Shown: positions 1 through 8,388 of the stretch, in pieces
Layout: each line of letters starts with the position of its first letter
How positions within the stretch are numbered: position 1 is the stretch's first letter
Assembly (NCBI RefSeq): GCF_033001325.1
Contig: NZ_CP133111.1
Location: forward strand, 248,001 to 312,000
Length of the DNA stretch: 64,000 nucleotides
Source of the DNA: Rhodopseudomonas sp. BAL398
Lineage (GTDB): Bacteria > Pseudomonadota > Alphaproteobacteria > Rhizobiales > Xanthobacteraceae
Direction: 5' to 3'
Notes under the pieces: generated by a model
Told to the model about the DNA's origin: nothing
Database searches by the model: none
What the model saw: only the letters and a program-made list of their open reading frames with translations
Made by a program: the position numbers and the translations under genes

Positions 1-909
1 GCGGGCGAATTCGCCGACCAGCCGCGCCATGTATTCCGGGCTCTCGTCATATTCGCCGAATTCATTGGGCAGGCCGGCATTCGGATAGGCGCAGACCAGC
101 GTATCGGCGACGCGACCGATATCGGCGATATGGCCGCGCATGTCCTCGGCGCCGAGTGCGCAGTTGAAGCCGATCGTGGCGGGGCGGGCGTGGCGCACCG
201 AATTCCAGAACGCTTCCGGCAATTGGCCCGACAGCAGCCGGCCGGATTTGTCGGTGATGGTGCCGGAGATCATCACGGGCATGTCGATGCCGCGTTCCTC
301 GGTGATTTCCGCGATGGCGTAGAGCGCCGCCTTGGCGTTGAGCGTATCGAAGATGGTTTCGACCAGCAGCAGATCGGCGCCGCCGTCGAGCAAGCCGTTG
401 ATCTGCTCGCCATAGGCGGTGCGCAGATCGTCGAAGGTCACCGCGCGATAGCCTGGATTGGCGACGTCGGGCGAGATCGAGGCGGTGCGGTTGGTGGGGC
501 CGATGGCGCCGGCGACGAAGCGCTTCTTGCCGTCCTCGGCCTCGACGCGCTTGGCGGCGTTGCGGGCCAGCCGCGCGCCCTCGCGGCTCATCTCATAGGC
601 AATCGACGACAGGTCGTAATCGGCCTGCGCGATCGAGGTCGACGAGAAGGTGTTGGTGGCGACGATGTCAGCGCCGGCGCGCAGATATTGCGCGTGGATG
701 TCCTCGATCGCCTGCGGCTGGGTCAGGATCAACAGATCATTATTGCCGCGCAGGTCGCGATGGAAGTCCTTGTAGCGCTCGCCGCGAAACGCCGCCTCGT
801 CGAATTGCAGCTGCTGGATCATGGTGCCCATCGCGCCGTCGAGCACGAGAATGCGTTCGGCGGCGAGCGCGAGCAAAGCGGAGCGTTGGGGGGAGGTCGG
901 CACGGTCAT
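1..909 (-). CDS. metH: Cobalamin-dependent methionine synthase, N-terminal part (cut by window edge)
   Basis: Only the first 303 codons are in the window; the gene runs off the left edge. MetH moves a methyl group from 5-methyltetrahydrofolate to homocysteine through cobalamin, in the cytoplasm. The visible part is the homocysteine-binding barrel: it opens with [11 protein letters not shown] shortly after the start and has GFNCALG near residue 245, where the family carries the first zinc-ligand cysteine. The remaining zinc cysteines and the folate, cobalamin and activation domains lie outside. The ATG at 909 is 3 bases after the metF stop, so metF and metH read as one operon supplying and using methyl-folate. 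A stand-alone homocysteine methyltransferase cannot be excluded without the missing 3' part, but the N-terminus is MetH-like. Confidence 0.88.
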   Translation of the reverse strand, partial: MTVPTSPQRSALLALAAERILVLDGAMGTMIQQLQFDEAAFRGERYKDFHRDLRGNNDLLILTQPQAIEDIHAQYLRAGADIVATNTFSSTSIAQADYDLSSIAYEMSREGARLARNAAKRVEAEDGKKRFVAGAIGPTNRTASISPDVANPGYRAVTFDDLRTAYGEQINGLLDGGADLLLVETIFDTLNAKAALYAIAEITEERGIDMPVMISGTITDKSGRLLSGQLPEAFWNSVRHARPATIGFNCALGAEDMRGHIADIGRVADTLVCAYPNAGLPNEFGEYDESPEYMARLVGEFAR

Positions 910-912
910 GGG

Positions 913-1800
913 TCAGGCTGCTTTCCGGGCGCCGTTCGGGCGAAGCCCGAGCAAATGGCAAATGGCGAACACCAGGTCCGCGCGGTTCATGGTGTAAAAA
1001 TGAAAGGTGTCGACGCCGTGCTTGGCCAGCTTCTGCACCTGGCCGGCGGCGACCGCCGCGGCGACCAGCTTCCTGGTCTCGGCGTCGTCATCGAGACCCT
1101 CGAACTTGTCTGCCAGCCAGTCCGGGACCGTGGTGCCGGCGCGGGTGACGAAGTTGCGGGCCTGCTTGAAATTATGCATCGGCATGATGCCGGGCAGGAT
1201 CGGGATGTCGATGCCGCGGGCGCGCACGCGGTCGAGATAGCGGAAGTACAGATCGTTGTCGAAAAACACCTGGGTGATGGCGCGGGTCGCGCCGGCATCG
1301 ATCTTGGCCTTGAGCACGTCGATATCGGCGTCGAAAGTGGCGCTCTCCGGATGTTTCTCCGGATAGGCCGACACCGTGACGTCGATGTCAGGAAACCGCT
1401 TCTTGATGCTGGCAACCAGATCGGCCGAGGTCTTGTAACCGTGCGGATGCGGCACATAGGCCGAACCGATGCCGTTTTCGGGGTCGCCGCGCAGCGCCAC
1501 GATGTGGCGCACGCCGACCTCGTGGTAGCGCGCCACGACGTCGTCGATATCGGATTTGGCGGCGCCGACGCAGGTCAGATGCGCCGCCGGAATCAGCGCG
1601 GTCTCTTTCAGGATGCGGGCGATGGTGGCGTGGGTACGCTCGCGGGTCGAGCCGCCGGCCCCATAGGTCACCGATACGAAAGTCGGCGCCAGCGGCGCCA
1701 GCCGGCTGATCGACTCCCACAGCGCGCGATCCATCTCTTCGGTCTTCGGCGGAAAGAATTCGAAGGAGATCGCCGGCAGTTGTTGCGGTCGTTCGCTCAT
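913..1800 (-). CDS. metF: 5,10-methylenetetrahydrofolate reductase
   Basis: The 295-residue protein has normal MetF length and reduces methylene-tetrahydrofolate to methyl-tetrahydrofolate with FAD and NAD(P)H, providing the methyl donor used by the downstream methionine synthase. Family signatures are clear: FEFFPPKT at 13-20, where Glu14 matches the catalytic glutamate; SVTYGAGGS near 43-51; HLTCVG near 74-79; ALRGD ending at Asp106, the flavin-site aspartate; and DFHFYT-like and NRADL motifs near the C-terminus. It is first in a two-gene operon with metH. The 510 bases upstream hold no gene and contain a direct repeat that may be regulatory. Confidence 0.95.
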   Translation of the reverse strand: MSERPQQLPAISFEFFPPKTEEMDRALWESISRLAPLAPTFVSVTYGAGGSTRERTHATIARILKETALIPAAHLTCVGAAKSDIDDVVARYHEVGVRHIVALRGDPENGIGSAYVPHPHGYKTSADLVASIKKRFPDIDVTVSAYPEKHPESATFDADIDVLKAKIDAGATRAITQVFFDNDLYFRYLDRVRARGIDIPILPGIMPMHNFKQARNFVTRAGTTVPDWLADKFEGLDDDAETRKLVAAAVAAGQVQKLAKHGVDTFHFYTMNRADLVFAICHLLGLRPNGARKAA

Positions 1801-2310
1801 GTCGTTCAGGCCCTTGGCTGTCGAACGTGGCTGTCCGAAATGGTCACGTATTGAAAATTGCCGCGCCCAAGCGCGATGGGTTAGCCGCAGTCTGGTTAAA
1901 GTAGGCCGAACCGGCCGGATCGGCTAGCCCACGGAAGCCGCATTTGACGTGGGAAATTGCCCAATCGTATCAAAAATGTCGATTAAATTCGAAATAGAAA
2001 TTCGAAAGTGGGCAGAATGTGCCCGCAGCGTGGGCGAATAAAACGCCGGTCTTTCAGGGAAAACACTCTCAATATAACGCCGTCGGCGCTGCAGTCTGGC
2101 TTTTGGACCGGCTGGTCGAGTGGGCTATGGTCGGGCGTCGCGCGATTCAGATTTTGGCCCAACGGCGCCGCTGCCATGTCCTTGTTGCGGTGCGAGGCCG
2201 ATCGACCCGCAATGCAGGACGATCGGCATCTGATGGTCGCTTGGAATCGTCACGCCGCGACCGATCAGGATCGGCCGCGGCGTCCGTGCGGTTTCGCGCG
2301 ATGGCGCGGA
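1801..2310. other. Intergenic region upstream of metF
   Basis: About 510 bases with no convincing gene. The half next to metF should carry its promoter and leader. It holds a pair of identical AAATTCGAAA decamers at 1985-1994 and 1998-2007. I looked for a SAM-II or other methionine-pathway riboswitch core and did not recognise one. The part next to the cytochrome gene (2010-2310) is its 3' flank and shows nothing I can name. Confidence 0.5.
1985..2007. promoter_or_regulatory. Direct repeat of a palindrome-containing decamer upstream of metF
   Basis: AAATTCGAAA occurs twice with a 13-base period, each copy containing the palindrome TTCGAA. It is about 190 bases upstream of the metF start in an AT-rich patch of an otherwise GC-rich region. 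Spacing and symmetry suggest a protein-binding site; the regulator is unknown. Confidence 0.3.
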
Positions 2311-4389
2311 TCAGTACCTCGCATCCGACGGTTTCTTGCCTTTGGGCCAGTCGTTGACCTTGCCGGGGAAATCCGGCCGCGGTTGGTGGGTGAAATATTC
2401 CGCGACGTCGACGGCTTCCTGATCCGACAGCCCACCTTGTCCGAGCGGAAACTTCTCGTGGAAGCCGACCGGCATGTTGCGCTTGACGAAGGCCGCCGCC
2501 GTATAGGTGCGAGCCATGCCGGCGCCGATATTGAAAGACTCGGCGCCCCACAGCGGCGGATAGATGACGCGGCCGTCGGCATTTTTCAGGCCTTCGCCGT
2601 CCTTGCCGTGACACACCGCGCATTGCGTGGCGTAAACCACCTTGCCATTGTCCACATTGGGCTTGATGGCGCGGTCGATCTTGCCGACGCCGCGACCGGC
2701 GACTTTGTCCTCAGGCTTGGTTTCCCGCTTCATCCAGTCGAAATAGGCGACCATCGCCTTCATGTCGTCGGAGTCGTTGGCCAGCGGTTTGCCATTCATC
2801 GAGCGCTGGAAGCAGCCATTGATGCGGTCTTCCAATGTGATGATCCGGCCGCCGCGCGGCTGATAGCTCGGGAAGAAGGCCGAGACGCCGACAAAGGGCG
2901 AGCCGTCGGCGACGGTGCCGACATTGAGATGGCAGCTGGTGCAGTTCAGCACGTCGCCGACATGGTCCGGCAGCAGCGCCTTGGTCTCCAGATGCAGCCG
3001 CATGCCGCGCACGACCTGGGCGGGATTTGTCGCGGTCAGCATGTCGGCCAGACGCGGCGTGTCGAAGGTCGAGGAATCCGTGACCTTGGGATCGAGCTCG
3101 GCCCGCATCTTCTTGACGTCGGTCGCGGTCACCGGCTTGGCGTGATTGCCCCAATTGTCGCGCACGAAGCTCACGATCTCGGCGAGCTCCTGATCGGACA
3201 GCCGGCTGAATCCCGGCATGGTGTAGACCCGCGGATGGGTGGCGGTCTCGGCGGTCTTCCAGCCGGTCAGGGTCAGATGCAGCAGCGTCGCCGGGTTGGC
3301 GTCGGTGACCGAGAGATTGCCGGACAGCGGCGGGAAGATTCCCTTCACGCCGGCGCCATCCTGGCGGTGGCAGTCGACGCAGAACTGCACATAGCCCAAC
3401 CCGCCGCGGGTGGTGAACAGGCCGGCAGGCGGCGTCGTGCTGGCAACGCGCAGCGGCGCGGCCGGTGCGGTCAGATCGCCGTCGCCCGCCGGCAGCGATT
3501 TCAGATAGGTGGCGATCGCGGTCAGATCGGCGTCGGTGAAGTGCTGGGTACTGTTATGGATGACGTCGGTCATGCCGCCGGACACCGTGGCGAAATCATT
3601 CTGTCCGGTCTTGAGCAGCATCTTGGTCTGCTCGACGGTCCAAAGGTCGCGCAGGCTGAGCGCGCGCCATGATTCCACGGTCTCGCCGGCGAGAAAGACT
3701 TTGCCGTCGGCGCCCTTGTCGCTCATCGCCTTCTCCTGGAAAGCGATGCCGCGCGGCGTATGGCAGGCGCCGCAATGGCCGAGCCCCTGCACCAGATAGG
3801 CGCCGCGATTCCACACCGCGTCGTGGTTGGCGTCGGGCTGGAACGGCTTGCTGTCCAGAAACACCAAATTCCACAGAGACAGGCCCCAGCGCATGCTGAA
3901 CGGCCAGTTCATCGCGGCCGGCTTGTTGGCCTGGTCGATCGGCGCCAGGTCGCGCGACAGATAGGCGAACAAAGCCCGCATGTCGGCGTCGCTGGTCTTG
4001 GCATAAGACGGGTAGGGCATCGCCGGATAAAGGTTGTGGCCGTCCGCTGCCACGCCATGGCGCACCGCGCGATCGAATTGCTCGAACGAATAGCTGCCGA
4101 TCCCGTTTTTCGGATCCGGGGTGATGTTGGTCGAGTACAGCTTGCCAAAGGGTGTTGCGAGTTCGCGTCCGCCCGCCATCGCCGCGCCGCCGGGCGCGGT
4201 GTGACAGGCGACGCAATCGCCCAGCCGCGCCACATATTCACCGCGCTTAATCAGCGCGGCGTCATCATCCGTAATGGCCGCGATCTGGATTGGCGGCTTG
4301 GCGGCTTCGACCGCATGGGATGGGGCGCCGTATAGCAGCGAGGCGGCCAGAGCGGCCGATCGCAGCAGCATTGACTGAGCGGTTCGCAT
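2311..4389 (-). CDS. Exported five-heme cytochrome c (AdhB-like triheme part fused to TsdA-like diheme part)
   Basis: The 692-residue protein starts with a signal peptide ending around SHA-VEA at residue 26 and contains five CxxCH heme sites: C59-H63, C206-H210, C337-H341, C483-H487 and C590-H594. The first three, with FGKLYSTNITPDP near 81-93, match the cytochrome subunit of membrane alcohol and gluconate dehydrogenases, about 400-450 residues. From residue 450 the sequence changes to the diheme thiosulfate dehydrogenase style: NCTSCHLNVG at 482-491, then TLEDRINGCFQRSMNGK at 518-534. The product is probably a periplasmic electron carrier or a thiosulfate-type oxidoreductase with its own electron exit path. 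No dehydrogenase partner lies next to it. The heme sites are certain; the substrate is not. Confidence 0.85.
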   Translation of the reverse strand: MRTAQSMLLRSAALAASLLYGAPSHAVEAAKPPIQIAAITDDDAALIKRGEYVARLGDCVACHTAPGGAAMAGGRELATPFGKLYSTNITPDPKNGIGSYSFEQFDRAVRHGVAADGHNLYPAMPYPSYAKTSDADMRALFAYLSRDLAPIDQANKPAAMNWPFSMRWGLSLWNLVFLDSKPFQPDANHDAVWNRGAYLVQGLGHCGACHTPRGIAFQEKAMSDKGADGKVFLAGETVESWRALSLRDLWTVEQTKMLLKTGQNDFATVSGGMTDVIHNSTQHFTDADLTAIATYLKSLPAGDGDLTAPAAPLRVASTTPPAGLFTTRGGLGYVQFCVDCHRQDGAGVKGIFPPLSGNLSVTDANPATLLHLTLTGWKTAETATHPRVYTMPGFSRLSDQELAEIVSFVRDNWGNHAKPVTATDVKKMRAELDPKVTDSSTFDTPRLADMLTATNPAQVVRGMRLHLETKALLPDHVGDVLNCTSCHLNVGTVADGSPFVGVSAFFPSYQPRGGRIITLEDRINGCFQRSMNGKPLANDSDDMKAMVAYFDWMKRETKPEDKVAGRGVGKIDRAIKPNVDNGKVVYATQCAVCHGKDGEGLKNADGRVIYPPLWGAESFNIGAGMARTYTAAAFVKRNMPVGFHEKFPLGQGGLSDQEAVDVAEYFTHQPRPDFPGKVNDWPKGKKPSDARY

Positions 4390-4574
4390 GGGAGGGGTTC
4401 TCGACTGAGGACGATGATGAGGTCGCTGCGCCTGACAGCGTCATTTCGTTTAAGCGGCAAGTGCAACGCGGACGTGATCTGTATCAACATGTCGTGAGAC
4501 AATTGTGGGCAGTGTTAGCGTTTCATCTGGGGGCGGATGCTTGACCCGCCGCAGCGTCGGGCTAAGCTGACCGG
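4390..4574. promoter_or_regulatory. Divergent promoter region between cytochrome and flavin oxidoreductase genes
   Basis: The 185 bases between two divergent start codons must hold promoters in both directions. I see no defined -35/-10 pair or operator that I would stake a claim on. Confidence 0.4.
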
Positions 4575-5591
4575 ATGATACCTCTTTCCATACTCGATCT
4601 GTCGGTCGTCACCACCGGCACCCCGCCCGCTGCCGCCTTGCGCAACAGCATCGATCTGGCGCAACACGCCGACGGTCTCGGTTATGTCCGCTATTGGCTG
4701 GCCGAGCACCACAATCTGTCTTCGGTGGCGAGCCCGGCACCCGACATCATGATCGGGCAGATTGCGGCGGTGACCAAGCATATCAGGGTCGGATCGGGCG
4801 GCGTGATGCTGCCGAACCATGCGCCGCTGATGGTCGCCGAACGGTTCAAGATGTTGGAGGCGCTGTTTCCGGGGCGGATCGATCTCGGCATCGGCCGCGC
4901 GCCGGGCACCGATCAGGCCACCGCGCATGCGCTGCGGCGCCGGCTCGAGATTCGCGAAGGTGATGATTTTCTCGAGCGGCTGCAGGAGCTGATGCTGTGG
5001 GAGACCCGCGGTTTTCCGGCTGGCCACCCCTATAACAATGTCATCGCGATGCCGGACGATGTGCCGCTGCCGCCGATCTGGCTGCTCGGTTCCAGCGATT
5101 ACTCCTCCGAACTATCGGCCCAGGTCGGGATGGGCTTTGCGTTCGCCCATCACTTTGCGTCCTTTGATGCGACCGATGCGCTGGTGCACTACCGCGCGCA
5201 TTTCAAGCCGTCGCGCTGGCGCAGTGCGCCGCACGGCATTCTGGCGGTGGCGGCGGTTGTTGCCGAGACCGACGAGGAGGCCGAGCGGCTCGCCAGCTCG
5301 ATGGATCTCAACCGGCTGCGCCGCGACCGCGGCGAATATTCGCCGCTGCCCAGCGTCGAGGAGGCGCTGGCCTATGATTATTCGGACCGCGAGCGCGCCT
5401 CGATCGCGCGCAATCGCTCCAAACTGTTCGTCGGCAGCCCGGCGACGGTGCTGCAAATGCTGCAGCCGATGATCACTGCAAGCCAGGCCGACGAGCTGAT
5501 GGTGATCACCGCGGTGTATGATCACGAGGCGCGCAAGCGCTCCTACAGCCTGCTGGCGGACGCGTTCCAGCTGCAACGGGCGGCGGCGTAA
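4575..5591 (+). CDS. LLM-class (bacterial luciferase-like) flavin-dependent oxidoreductase
   Basis: The 338-residue protein has the bacterial luciferase-like fold throughout. It begins with [13 protein letters not shown], then YWLAEHHN near 40-47, [12 protein letters not shown] near 75-86 and [12 protein letters not shown] near 103-114, which together are typical of the YhbW/MsnO8-like subgroup. Such enzymes use reduced FMN and oxygen on small organic substrates. The substrate is unknown and no flavin reductase gene lies nearby. It stands alone, divergent from the multiheme cytochrome and followed by a palindromic repeat. Confidence 0.85.
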   Translation: MIPLSILDLSVVTTGTPPAAALRNSIDLAQHADGLGYVRYWLAEHHNLSSVASPAPDIMIGQIAAVTKHIRVGSGGVMLPNHAPLMVAERFKMLEALFPGRIDLGIGRAPGTDQATAHALRRRLEIREGDDFLERLQELMLWETRGFPAGHPYNNVIAMPDDVPLPPIWLLGSSDYSSELSAQVGMGFAFAHHFASFDATDALVHYRAHFKPSRWRSAPHGILAVAAVVAETDEEAERLASSMDLNRLRRDRGEYSPLPSVEEALAYDYSDRERASIARNRSKLFVGSPATVLQMLQPMITASQADELMVITAVYDHEARKRSYSLLADAFQLQRAAA

Positions 5592-5604
5592 CGCGGTGCT
5601 GCGG

Positions 5605-5712
5605 CGTCATTGCGAGCCGAGGACGGCGCGCAGCGCCGGCCGAAAGCGAAGCAATCCAGGGGCTACGAGAGAGGACTGGATTGCTTCGTCGCAACGGCTC
5701 CTCGCAATGACG
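5605..5712. repeat. Palindromic intergenic repeat, family A, copy 1
   Basis: A 108-base element beginning CGTCATTGCGAG and ending CTCGCAATGACG, with an inner inverted pair around GAAGCAATCCA and TGGATTGCTTC. Transcribed, it would fold into a long stem. Further copies are at 54334-54439, 56046-56152 and 60223-60345. It lies between the convergent ends of the flavin oxidoreductase and pheA genes. Confidence 0.85.
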
Positions 5713-5740
5713 AAGTCAAGCTCGTGCGCTTGTTGAATAT

Positions 5741-6613
5741 TCAGTCCGACGTTTCGCTGAAGGTCGCGCGGAACGGGTGGCCCGGATAGACGCCGACGAT
5801 GCGGAATTCGCGCGAAAAGAATTTCAGCTCGTCGAGCGCGAAGGCGAGGTTGCGGTCCTCGGGATGGCCGTCGACGTCGGCGTAGAATTGCGTGGCGAAG
5901 AAACTGCCGTCGACCATGTAGCTTTCCAGCTTGGTCATGTTGACGCCGTTGGTGGCGAAGCCGCCCAACGCCTTGTACAGCGCCGCCGGCAGGTTGCGCA
6001 CCCGGAAAACAAAAGTGGTGACCAGTGGGCCGGAGCCCGGCGCGGCCCAGCGCGGCTCGCGCGCCAGCACCACGAAGCGGGTGGTGTTGTGGGTCTCGTC
6101 CTCGACGTCCTCGGCGAGAATATCGAGACCGTAGATCTTGGCGGCCAGCCGCGAGGCGATCGAGGCGCAGCTCTTGTCGCCGCGTTCGGCGACGATGCGG
6201 GCCGAGCCCGCGGTGTCGCCGGAGACGATCGGCCGGATCCCGAATTTGCGGATGATTCGCCGACACTGCCCCAGAGCGTGGACATGGCTTTCCACAGTCT
6301 TGATGTCAGCGAGGGTGGCGCCGGGCGGTGCCATCAGCTGGTGACGAATCGGCAAGAACCACTCGCCGACGATGAACAGGCCGGATTGCGGCAGCAGATG
6401 ATGGATGTCGGCGACGCGTCCGGCGACCGAGTTTTCGATCGGGATCATCCCGAGATCGGCTTCGCCGGAGGCGATCGCCGCCAGCGCGTCCTCGAAGGTG
6501 GCGCAGGGCATCGCCTCGGCATCGGGGTAGGCGTCGCCGATGGCGATATGGGAGTTTGCGCCCGGTTCGCCCTGGAATGCGATTTTCATGGTCTTGGTCA
6601 TGGTGTTGATCAT
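5741..6613 (-). CDS. pheA: Prephenate dehydratase
   Basis: The 290-residue, stand-alone enzyme converts prephenate to phenylpyruvate in phenylalanine synthesis. The dehydratase part covers about 8-185 and shows FQGEPGANSH (13-22), IPIENS (57-62) and the TRF motif at 178-180. A C-terminal ACT domain from about 200 to 280 contains LESYMVDG, in the place of the usual ESRP phenylalanine-binding motif, so feedback inhibition is expected. There is no chorismate mutase domain. The start at 6613 is preferred because homology begins there; upstream in-frame codons only shadow kdsB. It follows kdsB by 19 bases and is probably cotranscribed. Confidence 0.93.
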   Translation of the reverse strand: MINTMTKTMKIAFQGEPGANSHIAIGDAYPDAEAMPCATFEDALAAIASGEADLGMIPIENSVAGRVADIHHLLPQSGLFIVGEWFLPIRHQLMAPPGATLADIKTVESHVHALGQCRRIIRKFGIRPIVSGDTAGSARIVAERGDKSCASIASRLAAKIYGLDILAEDVEDETHNTTRFVVLAREPRWAAPGSGPLVTTFVFRVRNLPAALYKALGGFATNGVNMTKLESYMVDGSFFATQFYADVDGHPEDRNLAFALDELKFFSREFRIVGVYPGHPFRATFSETSD

Positions 6614-6632
6614 GGCGCCTTGTATCAACCGC

Positions 6633-7373
6633 TCAGCTTTTCGCCAGTATGCGGCGTGCGGTTTCCAGATCGGCCTGGGTATCGACACCGCGCGGCACGG
6701 TGTCGACGATGCCGACGTCGATCCGCATTCCGGCCTCGAGCGCGCGCAATTGCTCGAGCTTCTCGCGCTGCTCCAGTGTCGAAGGGGGCAGCGCGACGAA
6801 TCGCTCCAGCGCGGCGCGGCGATAGGCGTAGAGCCCGATGTGATGATAACGCGGCCCTTCGCCCCAGGGCGCGGTGGCACGGGTGAAATACAGCGCCCGC
6901 AACCGTTGCGGCGATAAAGGCGAGCCGATCACCTTGACCACGTTGGGATTGGTGCTCTCTTCCTCGGTGTGGATTTGCGCCGCCAGCGTCGCGATGTCGA
7001 CTGCGGGATCGGCCAGCGGGGCCAGCACGGCACCGATATTGTCCGGCCGGATGGTGGGAAAATCGCCTTGCAGATTGATCACCGTCTGGATCGTCCGGTC
7101 GGGGTCGAGGGTCTGCAATGCCTCGTAAATACGGTCCGAACCCGATGGGTGATCGGCCCGCGTCATCACCGCTTCGCCGCCATGCGCGCGCACAATGTCG
7201 GCGATCTGCGGCGTGTCGGTGGCCACCGCGACCCGGCCGATCGCTGCCGCCTCCGCCTTCCGCAGCACATGCACGATCATCGGCAGGCCAGCGATGTCCA
7301 GCAGCGGCTTGCCCGGTAATCGGGTGGCGGCCATTCGGGCGGGAATCAACACAAGGGTATGGGTCTCAGTCAT
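6633..7373 (-). CDS. kdsB: 3-deoxy-manno-octulosonate cytidylyltransferase (CMP-KDO synthetase)
   Basis: The 246-residue cytoplasmic enzyme activates KDO with CTP for lipopolysaccharide inner-core synthesis. It has the N-terminal nucleotide-binding motif [15 protein letters not shown], followed by INLQGDFP and [10 protein letters not shown], all in family order and at normal length. The start at 7373 is used because the family N-terminus begins immediately there; the 23 upstream in-frame residues lack similarity. The gene is first in a pair with pheA. Confidence 0.95.
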   Translation of the reverse strand: MTETHTLVLIPARMAATRLPGKPLLDIAGLPMIVHVLRKAEAAAIGRVAVATDTPQIADIVRAHGGEAVMTRADHPSGSDRIYEALQTLDPDRTIQTVINLQGDFPTIRPDNIGAVLAPLADPAVDIATLAAQIHTEEESTNPNVVKVIGSPLSPQRLRALYFTRATAPWGEGPRYHHIGLYAYRRAALERFVALPPSTLEQREKLEQLRALEAGMRIDVGIVDTVPRGVDTQADLETARRILAKS

Positions 7374-7591
7374 CGTACAGGATTTGGACCCGATGTTTGT
7401 AAGGCAAAGCTGACAGACGAATCCCGAAAGGGCCGCTATCAAGCCGCTTAAGGCGTGGAAACTTGCCGCATTTATACGGGTTGCATCACTAGCAGCAAAC
7501 CGTTATCTGGTCCCACCTAAAGTCTAGTTGCGATTGCCTCCCAGACCCAAACTGAAGCCAGATCAGCTGGCCTATCGGAGCCTGACCGAAA

Positions 7592-8146
7592 ATGGACTCC
7601 TTCGAACTCAATAAAGTGCTCGGCGCCATTCTGGGCACATGCCTGGTGTTGCTGGTGACGAATTTTACAGCGCAAGCCATCTTCGCACCGAGCAAGATCG
7701 ACAAGCCGGGCTACGATATTGCCGTGAAGGAAGAGGCTCCCGCCGCCGACAAGGAGGCCGCAGCGCCCGTCGCCGCCGTGCCGATCGAGAAATTGCTGCA
7801 AACCGCGTCGGTCGAAAAGGGCCAGGCTGCGGCGAAGAAATGCCAGGCTTGCCACACCCTCGAGAAAGGCGGCCCCAACCGTGTCGGTCCGAACCTCTAC
7901 GGCATCGTCGGCGAACCGCGCGGCGAGGGCCGCAACGGCTTCAACTTCTCCGCGGCGATGAAGGCCAAGGGCGGCAACTGGACCTTCGACGAACTCAACA
8001 AGTTCCTGACCAATCCGAAGGCCTACATCCCGGGCACCGCGATGGGCTTCGCCGGAATCAAGAAGGACAGCGAGCGCGCCGACGTGATCGACTATCTGCG
8101 CACCCTGTCGGACAATCCGATGCCGATACCGACGGCCGCGAAGTAG
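7592..8146 (+). CDS. cycM: Membrane-anchored c-type cytochrome, CycM type
   Basis: The 184-residue protein has an uncleaved N-terminal membrane helix (about 9-30), an Ala/Pro/Glu-rich linker, and a class I cytochrome c domain with CQACH at 84-88 and a probable axial Met151 in PGTAMGF. This matches CycM (c552) of Bradyrhizobium, which passes electrons from the bc1 complex to the aa3 oxidase on the periplasmic face of the membrane. It has its own upstream region of about 200 bases and a good downstream terminator, so it is probably monocistronic. Confidence 0.92.
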   Translation: MDSFELNKVLGAILGTCLVLLVTNFTAQAIFAPSKIDKPGYDIAVKEEAPAADKEAAAPVAAVPIEKLLQTASVEKGQAAAKKCQACHTLEKGGPNRVGPNLYGIVGEPRGEGRNGFNFSAAMKAKGGNWTFDELNKFLTNPKAYIPGTAMGFAGIKKDSERADVIDYLRTLSDNPMPIPTAAK

Positions 8147-8181
8147 CGGTCGGTTCCGCTTCCACCTTTCATGAGTCGCGC

Positions 8182-8216
8182 GGCCAGGACCTCCTTGCGG
8201 GTGTCCTGGCCGTTTT
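8182..8216 (+). terminator. Rho-independent terminator after cycM
   Basis: A near-perfect stem pairs GGCCAGGAC with GTCCTGGCC around a short loop, followed by GTTTTCGTT. It lies 35 bases after the cycM stop and separates it from the peptide-transport operon. Confidence 0.8.
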
Positions 8217-8388
8217 CGTTGCGCAGCCCGGGGTGGGGAAACGGGACGTTTCGCCGCAAGAGTTGATTCGGATGGGGTGATATCCTACGGAATATCCGGC
8301 ATAATCGGTCGAATCCTCGCCTCATATGGCGGCTCTAATGCACTTGCATTCAGGTCCAACATTCAGGTCCGAACAGGAATTGAGCACC

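Noticed and set aside
130-1854. 574-codon plus-strand frame opposite metH/metF
   Set aside because: Arg/Gly/Asp-rich shadow of two well-conserved minus-strand genes; no motifs of its own.
1801-1990. SAM-II or other riboswitch for metF
   Set aside because: I could not match the conserved core bases of SAM-II or other methionine-pathway riboswitches by eye; a covariance search would settle it.
1983-2177. 64-codon minus-strand frame upstream of metF
   Set aside because: No ribosome site, no motif, lies across the AT-rich control region.
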